This document shows positions 7,530 to 16,782 of a DNA stretch of 64,000 nucleotides, one piece after another (the stretch's first letter is position 1; each line of letters opens with the position of its first letter). The translations under genes were made by a program, and so were the position numbers. A model generated the notes under the pieces. It saw nothing but the letters and a program-made list of their open reading frames with translations, ran no database searches and was not told the origin of the DNA. The stretch covers positions 1 to 64,000 of the forward strand of contig NZ_AQUR01000094.1 in the NCBI RefSeq assembly GCF_000372525.1, read 5' to 3'. The DNA comes from Cupriavidus neocaledonicus (lineage in GTDB: Bacteria; Pseudomonadota; Gammaproteobacteria; Burkholderiales; Burkholderiaceae).

Positions 7530-8597
7530 TCAGCCCATGGCGTGCTGCGGCACGCTGCGCATCAGGTGTTGGCGCGCCGCGTGGCGCATGCAGGCAGCGA
7601 CGTCGATGCTGCGGAAAGCGTGGTCATGCAGCGTGACGGTGACTTCGTCGTCCGGGCCGAAGGTCAGCTCGCGCTCGCCGTCCAGCGCGACGACGCCGCT
7701 GCGCTGGCGCACGCGATGAGGGCGGCCGTGGGCGAGCCGCTGCCAGCCGGCAATGGGCACGGTGCACATCAGGCCAGGCGCAATCGGCGCGCGCAGTTCG
7801 AATTCGCCCGCGCCCGGCGCCGCCAGCTCGATCGCGAGGCCGCCGGCTTCGCGGCGACCCACCGGCTCGAGCAAGCCGGCGATGGAGGACAGCCCGATCG
7901 TTTCGGGATCGGCAAACGACACGTAGACCGCGGCCAGCGTGTCGGTCTTCCACAGCGCGCGCGCGCCGATGAAGTGTTCGTGCGAGATCACCGCATCGAC
8001 CAGCGCGATGTCGCGGCGGAAATTGCCATTGCCGTCGCGGATGACGATGTCCAGGCGCTTGTTCGACGCCAGCGCCTGGCTGGCGGGAATGCGTCCGCTG
8101 GCATAGAGGCCGGTGGCAAGCCCGGTGACGGTGGGTTCGCGCATCTCGGGGTAGGCGTTGTTGGTGCCGGTCGACAGTCCCGCGATCGGCACCGCGCCGC
8201 ACTCGCGCACCACGGCGCGGTGGGTGCCATCGCCGCCCAGCACGATGATGGCGGCAACGCCGGCATCGGCCATGCAGCGCGCCGCATGCAGCGTGTCGTC
8301 GACGCGCGAGGCCACCGGCATGTCGAGATACGCGACTTCGGGCAGGCTCGAATCGGGTCCCTGGCGGTGCGCCAGGTGCCGCGCCAGCATGACGCGCAGC
8401 CCCTCGCGGTCGGGCATCATCAGCACGCGCCGCACGCCGCAGGACGACAGCGCGGCCAGCAGGCGCAGCACGATATTGACGCGGTCAGCCAGCTGCAGGC
8501 TGTTGGCGTTGGCGATCACGCGGCGGATGTCGCGCGCCGAAACCGGATTGGCGATGATGCCGACCAGCGGCGCATCGGCGAACCTTGTCTGCCCCAT
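7530..8597 (-). CDS. acoX: Acetoin catabolism protein AcoX, NAD kinase-like
   Basis: This 355-residue protein of the ATP-NAD/AcoX kinase family has the conserved nucleotide motif GGDGTHRAV (121-129) and a second loop GLSTGTNNAYP. AcoX is regularly the first gene of acetoin operons, but its exact reaction is not settled; a kinase acting on a nucleotide or lipid-like substrate is assumed from the fold. The ATG at 8597 follows GGAGACA. It is the promoter-proximal gene behind the sigma-54 promoter at 8638-8653. Confidence 0.92.
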   Translation of the reverse strand: MGQTRFADAPLVGIIANPVSARDIRRVIANANSLQLADRVNIVLRLLAALSSCGVRRVLMMPDREGLRVMLARHLAHRQGPDSSLPEVAYLDMPVASRVDDTLHAARCMADAGVAAIIVLGGDGTHRAVVRECGAVPIAGLSTGTNNAYPEMREPTVTGLATGLYASGRIPASQALASNKRLDIVIRDGNGNFRRDIALVDAVISHEHFIGARALWKTDTLAAVYVSFADPETIGLSSIAGLLEPVGRREAGGLAIELAAPGAGEFELRAPIAPGLMCTVPIAGWQRLAHGRPHRVRQRSGVVALDGERELTFGPDDEVTVTLHDHAFRSIDVAACMRHAARQHLMRSVPQHAMG

Positions 8598-8637
8598 TGC
8601 CTGTCTCCTGTGTTGTCGTTGTCGTGACAGGCGACTT

Positions 8638-8653
8638 TGCAATGGCTGTGCCA
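8638..8653 (-). promoter_or_regulatory. Sigma-54 promoter of the aco operon
   Basis: Read leftward, the sequence is TGGCAC-AGCCA-TTGCA, a full match to the -24/-12 consensus. Transcription would start near 8627, leaving a leader of about 30 nt to the acoX ATG. It requires an activator ATPase; AcoR is encoded at 13270-15276. Confidence 0.92.
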
Positions 8654-8785
8654 GTGGCCGGATGGCATCGCAACGGGAAACTCGGCCCCTTGCGGTGCGC
8701 TGGCCTCAGGGATAACCCGCAAAAACTACTGCCGATTTCGCCAGACGGGCGGCCTTGGCGGCCGCCAGGCGAGACAGGTGTCACA

Positions 8786-8814
8786 GTACGGGTGTACACG
8801 CTGTACACCCGTAC
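8786..8814. promoter_or_regulatory. Perfect 29-bp palindrome, probable AcoR upstream activating site
   Basis: The two 13-bp arms (GTACGGGTGTACA and its exact complement) flank a CGC centre. The site lies about 150 bp upstream of the sigma-54 promoter, the distance expected for an enhancer bound by a Fis-type helix-turn-helix. The rest of 8598-8961 contains the ribosome site GAGGAG of the rightward gene and nothing else recognisable. Confidence 0.65.
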
Positions 8815-8961
8815 CACCTGAGCGGTTCCGCTCGCGCCGATTACTGGCGGGAATACCTGAATAGCCAATATTCAATGGTTTGAGGTGGCTGCCTGCGCCA
8901 GACTTTCGTCCTCGCCATCGCGAGCTTCGCCGTCCCCCGGCGAAGACAACGAGGAGACGAC

Positions 8962-9906
8962 ATGGATGCCCGCTGGACCGCGGTACTGGTGGAAAAATTC
9001 GGCCACAGCTTCAGTGCCTACGACCTGCAGACCGGCGCACGCCGCTTTACCGTACCGCTGCCGGAATACCCCCACGAATTCGCCATCGACCGCGACCGGC
9101 TGCTTGGCTATGTCGGCCACTACGGCGTGCAAACCTTTGCCCATCCCGGCGATGGCGGCGCGGCGGTGATCGCCGTCGACCTGGCCCGCGGCGAGCGTCA
9201 TGGCGTGCTGGCCTGCGCGCCGTGGCATCGCATCCACGGCCTGCAACTCGACGCGCAGGGCCGCGTCTATGCGCTGAGCGAGCGCGACAACATGCTGCTG
9301 GTGTTCGAAGCGCCCGCGTCACGGCAGACACCGGACCGCGCGCTCCCGTCCGGCGGCGTCAAGAGCCATTTGTTCGTGCTGTCGCGCGACGGCCAGCGTG
9401 CCTATGTCACCAGCCTGCTGTCGCACACCGTGACGCTGGTCCATCCCCACGACGCCACGCGCCCGCCGCTGGCCGCGCATGCCGGCCGGCGGCCGGAAGG
9501 CTGCTGCCTGAGCCCCGACGAATCCATGCTCTACGTTGCCAGCCGGGATGAGCACCGCATCACGCGGCTGGACGCCCATACCCTCGCAGAAATGGGTACG
9601 GCCGATACCGGCGAGGATCCGACCCGGCTCTACTGGTCGCCCTGCAACCGGCTGGTCGCGCTGAACTATGGCGAGCGCAGCCTGCGTTTCTTCGACCCGT
9701 ACACGCTGGCAGAACTGGCCCGGGTCGATACCGGCGCCAAACCCATCGCGCTGGCCTTCCATCCCGCCGACCCGGGCCGCGCCTGGCTGGCCCTGAATGA
9801 CGACAGCGTCGGCGTGCTCGACCTGCGCACGCTTACCTTGCGCCACGCCTTTGCCACCGGCCAGGAGCCGGATGGGCTGGCGATCCTGGCGCTGCCGCGC
9901 CAATAG
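8962..9906 (+). CDS. YncE/YVTN-type beta-propeller protein
   Basis: This 314-residue protein consists of about six repeats of the propeller type (VIAVDLARGE, LYVASRDEHRITRLDAHT, LRFFDPYTLAELARVDTG, VGVLDLRTLTLRHAFATG). Families with this fold include YncE-like binding proteins and 6-phosphogluconolactonase-like lactonases. There is no signal peptide, so it is cytoplasmic unless exported otherwise. It begins a rightward unit with an MFS transporter (63 bp later) and a COG3618 hydrolase, which hints at lactone metabolism. The substrate is not evident. A GAGGAGACGAC ribosome site fixes the ATG. Confidence 0.75.
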   Translation: MDARWTAVLVEKFGHSFSAYDLQTGARRFTVPLPEYPHEFAIDRDRLLGYVGHYGVQTFAHPGDGGAAVIAVDLARGERHGVLACAPWHRIHGLQLDAQGRVYALSERDNMLLVFEAPASRQTPDRALPSGGVKSHLFVLSRDGQRAYVTSLLSHTVTLVHPHDATRPPLAAHAGRRPEGCCLSPDESMLYVASRDEHRITRLDAHTLAEMGTADTGEDPTRLYWSPCNRLVALNYGERSLRFFDPYTLAELARVDTGAKPIALAFHPADPGRAWLALNDDSVGVLDLRTLTLRHAFATGQEPDGLAILALPRQ

Positions 9907-9969
9907 CCCCTACCCCAAGACAAGGCGCCGCAGCCGGCGCACGCGCTGACGGCAGCCCTGGAGGAGACC

Positions 9970-11274
9970 ATGACCATTTCGCAGCCCGCGGGCGGCGCCT
10001 GCGCGCCCACCCTCGATTCCCGCACCCACATTCCGGCCCAGCGCTGGTGGCGGGTGATCCCGCCCATCCTGATGGTGTGCATCGTGTCCTATATGGACCG
10101 CGTCAATATCGCCTTTGCCATGCCCGGCGGCATGAGCGAAGCGCTCGGCATCGGCGCAGGCATGGCGGGCCTGGCCGGCGGCATCTTCGTTGCCGGCTAT
10201 CTGTTCCTGCAAATTCCCGGGGGCAAGCTGGCAGTGCGTGGCAGCGGGCGCAAGTTTATCGCCTGGTCGATGCTGGCCTGGGCGGTGCTGTCGGTGCTGA
10301 CCGGACTGGTGCGCAACGAGACCGAACTGCTGATCCTGCGCTTTGCGCTGGGCGTGGCCGAGGGGGGCATGCTGCCGGTGGTGCTGACCATGGTCGGCAA
10401 CTGGTTTCCGGACCACGAGCGGGGCCGCGCCAATGCGCTGGTGATCCTGTTCGTGCCGATAGCGGGCATGATCACGGCCCCGTTGTCGGGGCTGGTAATC
10501 GCCGCGCTCGACTGGCGCTGGCTGTTTATCATCGAGGGCCTGCTCTCGGCGCTGTGCCTGGGCCTCTGGTGGCTGCTGGCCTGCGACCGTCCGCAGGAAG
10601 CCAGGTGGATCAGCGCGGCCGAACGCGACTATGTGCTGGGCCGGCTGCATGCGGAGCAGCAGCACGCCGCGCCGGCAAGCGCGCCGGCCACGCGCACGGT
10701 GCTGGCCCGGCTGCTGCGCGATGCCGTGATCTGGCGCCTGATCGCCCTGAATTTCCTGTACCAGATGGGCATCTACGGCTACACCCTGTGGCTGCCCACC
10801 ATCCTCAAGAACCTGACCCACGGTGGCATGGGACAAGTGGGCTTGCTGGCCATGGTGCCCTATGTCGGCACCATGGCCGGCATCCTGCTGGTGTCAGCCT
10901 GGTCCGACCGCAGCGGGCGCCGGCGCGCCTTCGTGACGTGGCCGCTGCTGGCCTTTGCCGCGTGCCTGGCCGGGTCGGTCTGGTTCCACGCCAACACCTG
11001 GCTGGCCTATGGCCTGCTGGTCGGCTGCGGGGTCTGCCTGCAGGCGGCGGCGGGCGTGTTCTGGACCTTGCCGCCACGGCTGCTGGCGGTGGACGACGCC
11101 GGCGTGGCGCGCGGCCTGATCAATGCGCTGGGCAATCTCGGCGGGTTCTGCGGGCCGTACGCGGTCGGACTGCTGATCCAGCATGTCGATGCCGGTGCCG
11201 GGGTCTACCTTTTGGCCGGGGCGCTGGTGCTGGCCGCGGCCCTGGCGGCAACCTTGCCGGAGCGTTGCCGATGA
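9970..11274 (+). CDS. MFS transporter, anion:cation symporter (ACS) type
   Basis: This 434-residue protein has about twelve hydrophobic segments and a long cytoplasmic loop in the middle (around AERDYVLGRLHAEQQ). The signature SYMDRVNIAFAMPG near the start of helix 1 is typical of the ACS family, which takes up organic anions such as sugar acids and aromatic acids with protons. The ATG follows CTGGAGGAGACC. Its stop overlaps the ATG of the hydrolase gene (ATGA), so uptake and hydrolysis are probably coupled. Confidence 0.88.
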   Translation: MTISQPAGGACAPTLDSRTHIPAQRWWRVIPPILMVCIVSYMDRVNIAFAMPGGMSEALGIGAGMAGLAGGIFVAGYLFLQIPGGKLAVRGSGRKFIAWSMLAWAVLSVLTGLVRNETELLILRFALGVAEGGMLPVVLTMVGNWFPDHERGRANALVILFVPIAGMITAPLSGLVIAALDWRWLFIIEGLLSALCLGLWWLLACDRPQEARWISAAERDYVLGRLHAEQQHAAPASAPATRTVLARLLRDAVIWRLIALNFLYQMGIYGYTLWLPTILKNLTHGGMGQVGLLAMVPYVGTMAGILLVSAWSDRSGRRRAFVTWPLLAFAACLAGSVWFHANTWLAYGLLVGCGVCLQAAAGVFWTLPPRLLAVDDAGVARGLINALGNLGGFCGPYAVGLLIQHVDAGAGVYLLAGALVLAAALAATLPERCR

Positions 11275-12254
11275 CGCACGGCCCGGCGTGCGGCGGCGCG
11301 CCGCTGGCCATCGTCGATGCCCACCACCACCTGTGGCGGCTCGATCGCGGCCATTATCCCTGGCTGCAGGATGCCTGCCAGCCGGCCGCGTTTTTCCTTG
11401 GCGACAACCGGGCGCTGCGGCGGGACTACCTGCCGGCGCAGTACCGGCGCGATACGCAGGGCGACCGCGCAGGCCGCGTCACGGTGCTGGCCACGGTGCA
11501 TGTCGAGGCCGAGCGCGACCGCGGCGAGGCGGTCGCCGAAACCGCATGGCTGCACGAGCCGGGCTGGCCGCCAGGCATGGCCGCCGCGGTGGTGGCCTAC
11601 GCGCCGTTCGGCACGCCCGGCTGTGCCGCGGTGCTGGCGCGCCAGGCGAGTTTTGCGCGGGTGCGTGGCATCCGCTGCAAGCCGCGGACCGCCAGCGGGC
11701 CGGGCGAATCGGTGGCCGGCGCGGCCGGCTCGATGCAGGACCAGGCCTGGCTGGATGATTTGGCGCGCCTGCCGCGCCACGGGTTGTCGTGGGACCTGCG
11801 CGTACCGTTCTGGCATCTGGCCGAGGCGGCGCAGGTGGCAGCCGCCCTGCCGGACCTGCGCATTGCGCTGAACCACACCGGCCTGCCGCTGGACCGTTCC
11901 GACGCCGGCCTGGCGCATTGGCGCCGCGGCATGGAGGCGCTCGCCGCCTGCCCCAACGTGATGGTCAAGCTGTCCGAGTTCGGGCTGCCCGGCGGCCGCT
12001 GGGACGCGCCGGGCAACCGCCGCATCGTGCGCGAGACGCTGGCCATCTTCGGGCATGAGCGCGCCATGTTCGGCAGCAACCTGCCGGTCGCCTCGCTGAG
12101 CGCCAGCTTCGGCACGGTGCTCGGCACCGTGTGCGAGGCCTTGCCGGACCCCGAGGCGCGGCTCCGCGTGCTGGCGGAGAATGCCGCGCGCTTCTACCGC
12201 ATTGCGCCTGCGGACATGGCGCAGCCGCCGGTAGGATGGTTCGGATCCCGCTGA
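11271..12254 (+). CDS. COG3618-type amidohydrolase (fuconolactonase-like)
   Basis: This 327-residue TIM-barrel metal hydrolase has the N-terminal metal motif VDAHHHLWRLDRGHYPWLQ (residues 15-33). Other conserved blocks are ATVHVEAERD, LRVPFWHLAEAA, LNHTGLPLDRS and MFGSNLPV. COG3618 enzymes open sugar lactones or related rings; L-fucono- and L-rhamnonolactonases are the best-known members. The ATG overlaps the transporter stop by 4 bp. The neighbouring propeller and ACS transporter fit a sugar-lactone or cyclic-acid route, but no dehydrogenase is next to them, so the pathway is open. Confidence 0.82.
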   Translation: MTHGPACGGAPLAIVDAHHHLWRLDRGHYPWLQDACQPAAFFLGDNRALRRDYLPAQYRRDTQGDRAGRVTVLATVHVEAERDRGEAVAETAWLHEPGWPPGMAAAVVAYAPFGTPGCAAVLARQASFARVRGIRCKPRTASGPGESVAGAAGSMQDQAWLDDLARLPRHGLSWDLRVPFWHLAEAAQVAAALPDLRIALNHTGLPLDRSDAGLAHWRRGMEALAACPNVMVKLSEFGLPGGRWDAPGNRRIVRETLAIFGHERAMFGSNLPVASLSASFGTVLGTVCEALPDPEARLRVLAENAARFYRIAPADMAQPPVGWFGSR

Positions 12255-12311
12255 GCCTTCGGCCATCCCGGCCGCGTGCATGCTATAAGGACGTGACGCT
12301 CGCACATCGCC

Positions 12312-13301
12312 ATGTCCCATCCACAGAACCTGTTGTCCAGCGCCGCCACGTTGCGCAAACGCCTGCAAATGCGCCATCTGCGGCTGGTGCTGGCGCTGGC
12401 CGGCCATGGCACGCTGCGCGGTGCCGCCGACCAGCTGGCATTGACCCAGCCGGCGGCCACCAAGGCGCTGCAGGAACTGGAGGACATCGTCGGCGCGCTG
12501 CTGTTCACCCGCCACGCCCGCGGCATCGCACCGACGCTGTTCGGCGAAGCGCTGATCCGCTATGCGCGCGTGGTCCTCTCCGACCTCGATGCGCTGCGCG
12601 ACGAGTTTGCCGCGATCGCCGTGGGCGAGGTCGGCAAGGTGCGGATCGGCGCCATCCTGGCGCCGGTGCCCGACCGGCTTACCGGCGCCATCAACGGACT
12701 GAAGGCGCGCTACCCGCAATTGCATATCTCGCTGCAGGTGGATACCAGCGACGTGCTGGTGCAGGCGCTGCGGCAGGATGCCCTCGACTTGGTGGTGGGC
12801 CGCATCCCGGCGGACGCGCTGGCGCAAGACCTGGCCTTCGAGCCGCTGTGCGAAGAGACCTTGTCCGTCGTCGCCGGTACCGCGCATCCGCAGGCCGGCA
12901 AGCGTACCTTGCGGCTGGCTTCGCTGGCGCGCTATCCGTGGATCATCCAGCCGGCCGCCAGCCCGATGCGGCAGATCATCGACCAGGCGTTCCGCGACGC
13001 GCGCGTGCCGCCGCCCGAGGATGTCATCGAGACCTCCTCCATCATGGCAACGCTGCCCTTGCTGGCCGCCAGCGAGCGCGTGGCGGTCGTGCCCGACGCG
13101 ATCGCGCGCTACTTTGCCGCACTGGGCGCGCTGGCGATCCTGCCGGTGGCGATGCGGGGCCGGCTGGTGCCCTATGGCCTGGTCACGCGCAAGCGCCGGG
13201 CCTCCACGCCGGGCATGCGGCTGCTGGCCGATGCGCTGCACGCGGCCTGCGCATCCGGCCAGCCCGGCCCTACGCCTGCGCGCCGCCGTCGCGCCGGTTA
13301 G
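12312..13301 (+). CDS. LysR-family regulator (GbpR/PcaQ-like)
   Basis: This 329-residue protein has an N-terminal winged helix-turn-helix (LRLVLALAGHGTLRGAADQLALTQPAATKALQ, starting near residue 22) followed by a periplasmic-binding-like effector domain. It follows the hydrolase by 57 bp in the same direction, so it may be co-transcribed with the unit it probably controls. Its C-terminal end overlaps the convergent acoR gene by 32 bp. Confidence 0.87.
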   Translation: MSHPQNLLSSAATLRKRLQMRHLRLVLALAGHGTLRGAADQLALTQPAATKALQELEDIVGALLFTRHARGIAPTLFGEALIRYARVVLSDLDALRDEFAAIAVGEVGKVRIGAILAPVPDRLTGAINGLKARYPQLHISLQVDTSDVLVQALRQDALDLVVGRIPADALAQDLAFEPLCEETLSVVAGTAHPQAGKRTLRLASLARYPWIIQPAASPMRQIIDQAFRDARVPPPEDVIETSSIMATLPLLAASERVAVVPDAIARYFAALGALAILPVAMRGRLVPYGLVTRKRRASTPGMRLLADALHAACASGQPGPTPARRRRAG

Positions 13302-15276
13302 GCGACTGGATGCCGTAGCGTTCCATGCGCCGGTACAGCGTCATGCGGCTGATGCCGATCTGGCGCGCGACCGCGCTCAGGTTCCAGCCCGAAGCGCGCA
13401 GGTATTGCATCAGCAGCATGCCCTCGGGGGGCAGCTGGTGCGGGTCGAACGGCGCGGTGGCGTCGTGGTCCGGGGCGCGATCCGCCGAGGCCGGCACGGC
13501 GGTTGCGGCAGCCGGTACGGCCGCGCCGGCCACGGCATCGGGCAGGTCGTGCACGTCGATATAGCCACCGCTGCAGACTGCGCGCGCGTACTCCAGCACG
13601 TTGCGCAGTTCCCGCAGGTTGCCCGGCCAGCGGTGGCGGCGCAGCCGCTCGCTCGCCGCCGGCGACAGCGTCACCGGTGCGCCGGCGCCTTCCTGCAGCA
13701 GCTTGCGCACCAGCCAGTCCAGGTCGGTGCGCTCGCGCAGCGGCGGCAGCTCGAAGCGCGCGCCGTTCAGGCGGTAGTAAAGATCCTCGCGGAAGCGGCC
13801 TTCGGCGACCAGCTGCTCCAGGCGATGGTGCGTGGCCGAGATCACGCGCAGGCGCACCGGTACCGGCCGCGCGGCGCCAACCGGCAGCACCTCGCCCTCG
13901 GCCAGCACGCGCAGCAGCCGCGACTGCAGTTCGCGCGGCATGTCGCCGATCTCGTCCAGGAACAGCGTGCCGCCGTCGGCCTCCTGGATCAGCCCGCGCT
14001 TGCCGCGCGAGCCGGCGCCGGAGAAGCTGTTGGGCAGGTGGCCGAACAGCTCGCTCTCGATCAGCGTCTCGGGAATCGCCGCGCAGTTCACCGCGACAAA
14101 AGGCCCGGCGCGGCGCGCGCTGGCCTGGTGCAGCGCCTTGGCGAAGAACTCCTTGCCGCTGCCGGTTTCGCCCTGGATCAGCAGGTGGATCGGCGAATCG
14201 ACCAGGCGCGCGGCGCGCTCCAGCTGTTGTGCCAGCGCGGCGTCGCCGCCGCTGAGCGCGGCCAGCGGCGCCGGCATCGCCACCGGCACCGGGGCTGCGG
14301 GCGCCTGCCATCCCAGCGCGGGCGGCATCACGCTCAGGTACAGCAGGCCGCCGCTGCGGTTGAGCGCGACCAGCCGCTGCTCGCTGGGCCGCGAGTAGAC
14401 ATAGCGGCCCAGGTCTTCCAGCCGGGCATCGAACAAGGTCTCGAACGGCTGCCCGAGCACGGTGGCGCCCGGCATGCCCGCCAGTTCGGTCTCCAGCATC
14501 AGGCGGGCGCGATGGTTGTGGCCGACGATGCGTCCGGCATCGTCGAGCGCCAGCAGGTATTCCGGGTTGACGTCGACAAACTCGGGGGCGACGTTCAGCT
14601 TCAGGATCCAGTCGCGCCGGTGCGCGCGCAGGAAGTTGGCGTTCTCGATATGCGCGGCGTAGATGCGCACCATCTGCAGCGCCAGGCCCTGGCTGTCCTT
14701 GGCCTGCGGCGAGACCAGCGCCGAGATGTCGAGGATCGCGTGCAGCTTGCCGTGCGTGTCGAACAGCGGCGCCGCGGTGCAGGTCAGCGGGATATGGGTG
14801 GCGTCGAAATGGTCGGCCTGGTGCACGGTCAGTGCCTGCCCGGTGACCAGCGCGGTGCCGACCGCGCAGGTGCCGGCGCCGCTCTCGCTCCATTCCGCAC
14901 CGAGGTAGAGGCCGGCGTGGCGCAGCGCGGCATCGCTGTGGGTATCGCCGATATAGTCGACCGTGACACCCTGCGCATCGGTCAGCAGCACCACGTAGCT
15001 CAGCGCGGCCACCTGCGCGTGCAGGCTCTGCAAGCCGTGGCGGGCGATGCGGGCGAAGTCGTCGATGCGTTCCTGGTGTTCGCGCAGGCGCGTCTGCGGC
15101 AGGATGCGCGCCTCCTGCATGCGCGAGGGATCGAGCCCGTACTGGTGCACGCAGCGCCGCCATGAATTCTGGATGATGGCGTCATGCGCGATGCGCTCCG
15201 CGAGCAGGGCTGGCGGGGATAGATAGGCGGTGGCCTGGACCACCGTCTCGATGTGCTCGCGTTGCCGCAGGTCCAT
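13270..15276 (-). CDS. acoR: Sigma-54-dependent activator of acetoin catabolism
   Basis: AcoR is 668 residues, the length I recall for the Cupriavidus necator protein. Domains in order: N-terminal sensory region with a GAF-like segment (about 80-215) and a PAS-like segment (about 225-320); AAA+ domain with Walker A GETGSGK (369-375) and Walker B GGTLFLDEIGDMP (435-447); C-terminal Fis-type helix-turn-helix (about 630-656). The sigma-54-contacting loop, usually GAFTGA, reads NSFSGA (416-421). It should activate the promoter at 8638-8653 in response to acetoin or acetaldehyde. It is separated from acoX by a 4.4-kb unrelated unit. The interval 15277-15494 upstream shows no clear operator. Confidence 0.9.
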   Translation of the reverse strand: MDLRQREHIETVVQATAYLSPPALLAERIAHDAIIQNSWRRCVHQYGLDPSRMQEARILPQTRLREHQERIDDFARIARHGLQSLHAQVAALSYVVLLTDAQGVTVDYIGDTHSDAALRHAGLYLGAEWSESGAGTCAVGTALVTGQALTVHQADHFDATHIPLTCTAAPLFDTHGKLHAILDISALVSPQAKDSQGLALQMVRIYAAHIENANFLRAHRRDWILKLNVAPEFVDVNPEYLLALDDAGRIVGHNHRARLMLETELAGMPGATVLGQPFETLFDARLEDLGRYVYSRPSEQRLVALNRSGGLLYLSVMPPALGWQAPAAPVPVAMPAPLAALSGGDAALAQQLERAARLVDSPIHLLIQGETGSGKEFFAKALHQASARRAGPFVAVNCAAIPETLIESELFGHLPNSFSGAGSRGKRGLIQEADGGTLFLDEIGDMPRELQSRLLRVLAEGEVLPVGAARPVPVRLRVISATHHRLEQLVAEGRFREDLYYRLNGARFELPPLRERTDLDWLVRKLLQEGAGAPVTLSPAASERLRRHRWPGNLRELRNVLEYARAVCSGGYIDVHDLPDAVAGAAVPAAATAVPASADRAPDHDATAPFDPHQLPPEGMLLMQYLRASGWNLSAVARQIGISRMTLYRRMERYGIQSPNRRDGGAQA

Positions 15277-15494
15277 CGCTGTCTCCTGTCGTCGCTGCCC
15301 TCGCCCCCGCGGGCTTGCCTGGGACGGTGGATCGGGCGAACTATGCGGGCGCGTGCCTGGCTGGCCACGCCTCTGTCTGGTGTCGGCCTTCTAATGTATC
15401 CGAGCGCCTCGGCGCCATGCAAACCCGAACCGGCAGGAAATGAAAGACAGCGGCCGGCGCACGCCGCAAGTGCGGCGTGCGCCATACCGAACGG

Positions 15495-16535
<1,041 letters not shown>

Positions 16536-16782
16536 GTCGTGGTCGGGCCGGCGGCGGGCGGCATAGGCCACACGTGCGCCGCCCGCTGCAATGCGGATGG
16601 TTCGCTATGGTAGTGAGCCTGCGCGGATCGTGCTGGCGGCGGCATTGCGGCCCTGCGGGCGGCGTGGGTATCGCTCGCGCGGCAGGGCCGCAGCCGGGCT
16701 GCCGCATGCCCTTACCATTCAGCCCGATGCGAACGAACGATCGATGACTCTCAAGACACTTCGAGGCCGGCTCGGCGCGCCA

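Noticed and set aside
11205..13241. 678-codon open frame on the minus strand opposite the hydrolase and LysR genes
   Set aside because: Composition typical of an antisense shadow, no ribosome site, no recognisable domain.
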